Shown here piece by piece: positions 34,075-37,362 of a stretch of DNA of 37,362 bases. Source of the DNA: Mycolicibacterium porcinum (GTDB taxonomy: Bacteria > Actinomycetota > Actinomycetes > Mycobacteriales > Mycobacteriaceae); the NCBI GenBank assembly GCA_001942045.1, contig MSTD01000018.1, positions 69,785-107,146 of the forward strand, written 5' to 3'. The translations under genes and the position numbers were made by a program. The notes under the pieces are model-generated. The model saw nothing but the letters and a program-made list of their open reading frames with translations. It had not been told where the DNA came from and did not search any database. Position 1 is the first letter of the stretch; each line of letters opens with the position of its first letter.

Positions 34075-34746
34075 ATGGCGCAAATCGCCGAAGACCTGTT
34101 CTTGCTTTTGCTGGACAACGCAGCCGCGCAGCCCGGGCTTGACCGTCATCGCCGGGAGAAAGTACTCAGCGCGGCGGTACTGCTGGATCTGGCCTACGCC
34201 TGCCGGATCCGGCCCGCGATGGCGGGCGAACCGATCGAGGCCGGTCGGCTGATCGCTCTGGCCGGCGATTGGCCCGCCGATCCGGTCGGCGACCCGGCGT
34301 TCGAACTACTGCAGCGGCGTCCGCTCCCGGCCGATACCGCAGTGGCCAAGCTGAGCAAGCATGTGCAGCCCGCCCTGGAGCAGCATCTCGAACGCCTCGG
34401 GCAGATCCGCCGAGTCCGTATGCCCGGTAAGGGCTTTCCGGGCAAGCCGGTCTATTGCTGGCCGCTGACCAACCGGGACCGGGTGAGCCAGGCGCGCGCG
34501 GCCCTGCTGGCTGCGTTGTTCGACGGCCACAATCCCGTGCCGGCGATCGCCGCGATCATCTGCCTGCTGCATGCGGTCGACGGCCTGGGCGCGGTGCTGA
34601 GCCTCAACGACCGGGGCTGGCGCTGGGTGCACGCCAGGTCGACCGAAATCGCCACGGGCATCTGGGTGGACGAGTCCGCGTCGGCACTGCCGGAGATGAA
34701 TCTGGCAGTGACGACGTCGGCGCTACGTCCGGCCCTGATGGCCTAG
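34075..34746 (+). CDS. GPP34 (GOLPH3-like) phosphoprotein family protein
   Basis: A 223-residue alpha-helical protein. The start MAQIAEDLFLLLLDNAAAQPG and VLSAAVLLDLAYACRI match the GPP34 domain, which is found in eukaryotic GOLPH3 and in many actinobacteria. GFPGKPVYCWPLTNRD and LLAALFDGHNPVPAIAAIICLLHAVDGL are the middle and late family segments. In eukaryotes it binds phosphatidylinositol-4-phosphate; the bacterial role is unknown but may involve membrane lipids. It is 36 bp downstream of greA and convergent with metB by 15 bp. Confidence 0.85.
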   Translation: MAQIAEDLFLLLLDNAAAQPGLDRHRREKVLSAAVLLDLAYACRIRPAMAGEPIEAGRLIALAGDWPADPVGDPAFELLQRRPLPADTAVAKLSKHVQPALEQHLERLGQIRRVRMPGKGFPGKPVYCWPLTNRDRVSQARAALLAALFDGHNPVPAIAAIICLLHAVDGLGAVLSLNDRGWRWVHARSTEIATGIWVDESASALPEMNLAVTTSALRPALMA

Positions 34747-34761
34747 CTTCCCCGCTCGGCG

Positions 34762-35919
34762 TTACTTGCCGAGGGCCTGCTCCAGATCGGCCAGCAGGTC
34801 GGCGGGATGCTCGATACCGACCGACAGGCGCACCAGGTTGTCGGGCACCTCCAGCTGCGAGCCCGCGGTCGACGCATGCGTCATGGCCCCCGGGTACTCG
34901 ATCAGCGACTCCACCCCGCCGAGCGACTCGGCGAGAATGAAAAGTTCTGTACGCGAGCACAATTCACGGGCCGCACGAGGCCCGCCACGCAGCTGCAGGC
35001 TCACCATGCCGCCGAATCCGGACATCTGGCGCGCGGCGACGTCGTGGTTCGGGTGACTGACGAGACCGGGGTACAGCACGGTCTCGACCGCCGGGTGACC
35101 GTCGAGGAATTCGGCGATGAGCGCGGCGTTTTCGCTGTGCTGACGCATCCGCAGCACCAAGGTCTTGAGCCCGCGCATCGTCAGATATGCGTCGAACGGG
35201 CCCGGCACCGCGCCTGCGCCGTTCTGCAGGAAAGCGAATGCCGCGTCGAGTTCCTCGTCGTTGGTCAGCAGCGCACCGCCCACCACGTCCGAGTGCCCGC
35301 CGATGTACTTGGTGGTCGAATGCAGCACGATGTCGGCGCCCAGCAGCAGCGGCTGCTGCAGCGCAGGCGACGCAAACGTGTTGTCCACCAACACCTTGAC
35401 GCCCGACGACGAAGCGATCTGCACGATCGCGGCGATGTCGGCCACGCTGAGCAGCGGGTTGGTCGGAGTCTCCACCCAGATCATCCGGGTGCGGGGAGTC
35501 AGCGCCGACCGCACCGCGTCCAGGTCGCTCAGCGGGACCGGGGTGTGGGTGATGTTCCACTGCGAGAACACCTTGTCGATCAGCCGGAAGGTGCCGCCGT
35601 AGGCGTCATCGGGGATCACCACGTGATCGCCCGGCCGCAACACAGCGCGCAGGGCACAGTCGGTCGCGGCCATACCCGAGGCGAAGGCCCGCCCGTAGGC
35701 GGCCTCCTCGACGGCGGCCAGCGACGCTTCCAGGGCCTGCCGGGTCGGGTTGCCGGTGCGGGCGTACTCGAATCCACCGCGCAGCCCGCCAACGCCGTCC
35801 TGGGCGAAGGTCGAACTGGCGTAGATCGGGGTGTTGACGGCTCCGGTGCCCGGGTCGGGCCGGTAACCGGCGTGGATGGCTTTTGTGGCCAGACCGTGCC
35901 ACTTGCGCTGTTCGCTCAT
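34762..35919 (-). CDS. metB: Cystathionine gamma-synthase
   Basis: A 385-residue PLP enzyme of the Cys/Met metabolism family. The PLP lysine is Lys204 in HSTTKYIGGHSDVVGG, with FEYARTGNPTR and SGMAATDCAL forming the cofactor site and ESLGGVESLIEYPGAMTH the C-terminal signature. It condenses an O-acyl-homoserine with cysteine in methionine synthesis; related family members act as lyases, and the two are hard to separate by sequence. Same length as expected for Rv1079. A short CTCGGC/GCCGAG pair straddles its stop codon. Confidence 0.93.
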   Translation of the reverse strand: MSEQRKWHGLATKAIHAGYRPDPGTGAVNTPIYASSTFAQDGVGGLRGGFEYARTGNPTRQALEASLAAVEEAAYGRAFASGMAATDCALRAVLRPGDHVVIPDDAYGGTFRLIDKVFSQWNITHTPVPLSDLDAVRSALTPRTRMIWVETPTNPLLSVADIAAIVQIASSSGVKVLVDNTFASPALQQPLLLGADIVLHSTTKYIGGHSDVVGGALLTNDEELDAAFAFLQNGAGAVPGPFDAYLTMRGLKTLVLRMRQHSENAALIAEFLDGHPAVETVLYPGLVSHPNHDVAARQMSGFGGMVSLQLRGGPRAARELCSRTELFILAESLGGVESLIEYPGAMTHASTAGSQLEVPDNLVRLSVGIEHPADLLADLEQALGK

Positions 35920-35940
35920 AACGCGTCGAGCCTATCGGGG

Positions 35941-35958
35941 CGGGCGCCGAAGCGCCCG
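35941..35958 (-). terminator. Hairpin with UUCG tetraloop after the TM2 gene
   Basis: On the minus strand, CGGGCGC pairs with GCGCCCG around TTCG, a very stable UUCG-type tetraloop. It lies 19 bp past the stop at 35978 and 22 bp before the metB start. Confidence 0.78.
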
Positions 35959-35977
35959 GCCCACCACTTCTATTGGT

Positions 35978-36508
35978 TCAGTTACGCAGCTTCCGGCCGT
36001 ACTTGTCGGGAATTGATCGGGTGAACATCATCACCGCATCCACCAGAGCCCAGATTCCGACGCCGGCAACCACGAAGAGGCCCACGAACAGTATGGACGT
36101 GAGGATGCCGAGGATGGTCAGGCCCAGCTGGATCGCACCGATGTTGGTGGATCCGATGTAGAACCGTCCGACGCCGAACGCACCGAAGAAGAACTGCAGC
36201 AGACCGGCAGTCATCGCCGACTTGTCCGACAGCGGCTCCCCGGTCAGCGGGTCGCGGCCGAATGGCGCCGACGGGTCCATCGGATAGGCACCGTAGGGCT
36301 GCGGCTGTCCTGGGTACCCGGGCGCAGGGTATCCCGGCGGCGGCGCCTGCGGCGGGTATCCGGGCGGCGGCCCCTGGGGCGGGTACCCGGGCGGCCCTTG
36401 GGGCGGAAACCCGCCGTACGCCGGGGCTCCTTGCGGAGGCACACCTTGCGGGGGCACACCCTGCGGAGGCATCCCGTACATGTCCCCCGGCTGATTTGGC
36501 ATTGACAT
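35978..36508 (-). CDS. TM2-domain protein with Pro/Gly/Tyr-rich N-terminus
   Basis: A 176-residue protein. Residues 1-90 are a low-complexity Pro/Gly/Gln/Tyr tract built from PPQGVPPQG and PPPGYPPQ repeats. Residues 95-170 form a TM2 domain: two transmembrane helices with the hallmark FGAFGVGRFYIGSTNIGAIQLGL turn. Such proteins are common near the actinobacterial cell envelope; the function is unknown. The N-terminal tract is of the type that can bind or phase-separate, but that is not testable here. The upstream gene is separated by a strong hairpin. Confidence 0.85.
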   Translation of the reverse strand: MSMPNQPGDMYGMPPQGVPPQGVPPQGAPAYGGFPPQGPPGYPPQGPPPGYPPQAPPPGYPAPGYPGQPQPYGAYPMDPSAPFGRDPLTGEPLSDKSAMTAGLLQFFFGAFGVGRFYIGSTNIGAIQLGLTILGILTSILFVGLFVVAGVGIWALVDAVMMFTRSIPDKYGRKLRN

Positions 36509-36545
36509 TGCGGCCCTGACTTTCTCGAATGGATGGAACGGACCA

Positions 36546-36590
36546 CAACGCCCGCGGCACAGACATTTCTGTCGTACGCCGCGGGCGTTG
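36546..36590 (-). terminator. Terminator of the upstream membrane-protein gene
   Basis: CAACGCCCGCGGC (36546-36558) and GCCGCGGGCGTTG (36578-36590) are exact complements with a 19-nt loop that itself can form GACA/TGTC. It begins 13 bp past the stop at 36603. Confidence 0.85.
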
Positions 36591-36602
36591 AACTCGGGTC
36601 TG

Positions 36603-37362
36603 CTACGGGGTGTGCGGTGCCACCTGGCCGCCGCTGAGCCTGCGCCAGGCGTACACCTGGATGAGCAGGATCAGCGGGATACCCACGATCAGGCCGAGCC
36701 CGCACGGGATCGATCCGATGATGGCGATGGCCAGCATCGCGAGCACGGTGAGCAGCACCGTGCCGAAATTGGGCTTCACGAGACCGAAGCTCGTCTTGAC
36801 CGCGTCGACGCCGCTGAGGTTGCGATCGACGGCGGCAACCGTCGTGAACAGGAACAGGACGCCGAGAAGCACCTCTGCGATCCATGCCAACGGGATGCTC
36901 ACGAAGGCGAGCCCCGGCACCAGCATCGCGGGAAGGAACAGCACCAAGACGACGGCGAAGACGATCAGGCCGACGATCACGGTCGCCAGGATCACGTTGC
37001 CGACGTTGCGCGGTTTGAAGAACGAACCGATGGTCACCGGCTGTCCGTTGGCGATGTCGAGCAACCCCGCGGTGTAGGCCGCCGCGATCCACCCGCTCAT
37101 GATCAGCAGGACGATCGCCCCGACGAACATCACGGCGCCACCGGCGAACCCGAGATTGCTCGACGCCGAGAAGTTGAAGCCGCCGTCGTAGGACTCGTAG
37201 CTGCTGGTGGAGTCCGGCGCCACAGCCGCCGCGATGAGCGTGAAGATGAAGTAGACGACACCGGTGGCGAGCCCGTACACGAGTCCCGGGACGATCAGCT
37301 CGACCGGGTGCTTGAGGAACTTGTTCCAGGCCCAGGAGAAGGCGTCACCGACGCTGTACGGC
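36603..37362 (-). CDS. Multi-pass membrane protein (partial, N-terminus off the window)
   Basis: The frame is open from the right edge of the window to the TAG at 36603, giving 253 codons. The visible part begins PYSVGDAFSWAWNKFLKHPVELIVPGLVYG, which lies before the first internal start and shows that the gene extends past base 37362. There are about five hydrophobic helices, a Ser/Tyr-rich loop (STSSYESYDGG) and the cytoplasmic motif VAAVDRNLSGVDAVKTSF. This arrangement resembles DUF4013/YciC-type glycerophosphoryl-domain membrane proteins, but I cannot assign it. It often precedes a TM2 or Pro-rich gene in actinobacteria, as here. Confidence 0.75.
   Translation of the reverse strand, partial: PYSVGDAFSWAWNKFLKHPVELIVPGLVYGLATGVVYFIFTLIAAAVAPDSTSSYESYDGGFNFSASSNLGFAGGAVMFVGAIVLLIMSGWIAAAYTAGLLDIANGQPVTIGSFFKPRNVGNVILATVIVGLIVFAVVLVLFLPAMLVPGLAFVSIPLAWIAEVLLGVLFLFTTVAAVDRNLSGVDAVKTSFGLVKPNFGTVLLTVLAMLAIAIIGSIPCGLGLIVGIPLILLIQVYAWRRLSGGQVAPHTP

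Noticed and set aside
34755..34773. Terminator between the GPP34 gene and metB
   Set aside because: CTCGGC/GCCGAG is only 6 bp and contains the metB stop in its loop; too weak to call.

Overview
The window is a stretch of high-GC actinobacterial chromosome. Gene content and order point to a rapidly growing Mycobacterium (Mycolicibacterium). Landmarks are glpX-fum, phoAT-phoH2, desA2, glyA, coaA, uppS, a hemolysin-III-like gene, a DUF255 thioredoxin-like gene, mca, a DUF4307 gene, greA and metB. In M. tuberculosis the same core lies around Rv1079-Rv1101, although here it has extra genes inserted. No rRNA, tRNA, insertion sequence, phage gene or CRISPR was seen.

Layout. 1-2.6 kb: a secreted protein cut by the window edge, then a TetR regulator divergent from a CYP144-type P450. 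2.6-5.9 kb: a small acidic protein, then a three-gene operon (extended SDR plus two classical SDRs) coupled by ATGA and GTGA overlaps and preceded by a perfect match to the KstR steroid-regulon operator. 6-11.2 kb: AI-2E family membrane protein, dienelactone hydrolase with a DUF4245 protein, glpX and fum. 11.2-15.7 kb: a DevR/DevS (DosR/DosS) hypoxia module with Acg-like, USP-like and FMN split-barrel proteins and DosR boxes, placed between fum and the polysaccharide deacetylase. 15.7-20.6 kb, all minus strand: deacetylase, PhoH2 with its small PhoAT partner, desA2 and a long-form glyA. 20.6-24.7 kb: two paralogous small secreted Gly/Trp-rich proteins, a DUF885 hydrolase, coaA and an unknown protein. 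24.7-29.2 kb: two paralogous four-helix membrane proteins, a larger membrane protein, a 13-copy 32-bp tandem array, uppS and the hemolysin-III-like gene. 29.2-37.4 kb: ketosteroid isomerase, DUF255 protein, small membrane protein, mca, DUF4307, greA, a GPP34 protein, metB, a Pro/Gly-rich TM2 protein and a truncated membrane protein.

How the genes work together. Central metabolism (glpX, fum, glyA, coaA, metB), envelope and lipid synthesis (uppS, desA2, deacetylase) and thiol detoxification (mca) are mixed with steroid-type oxidoreductases and a ketosteroid isomerase whose catalytic residues match the C. testosteroni numbering exactly. The devRS block looks like a self-contained, autoregulated oxygen/redox response.

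The most unusual object is the tandem array at 27174-27583. Each 32-bp unit carries, on the plus strand, an SD-like AGAAGG, an ATG and an 11-codon ORF whose TGA overlaps the ATG of the next unit. The array is therefore a chain of ATGA-coupled mini-ORFs, antisense to the flanking genes. It fills the whole gap between uppS and the next gene and supplies all of that gene's upstream region. Also notable are two mutually exclusive hairpins in the greA leader, the paralogous Gly/Trp-rich secreted pair, an operator-like palindrome over the desA2 promoter, and several apparently leaderless starts. Assignments rest on reading the sequence and on recalled family knowledge; no database search was run.
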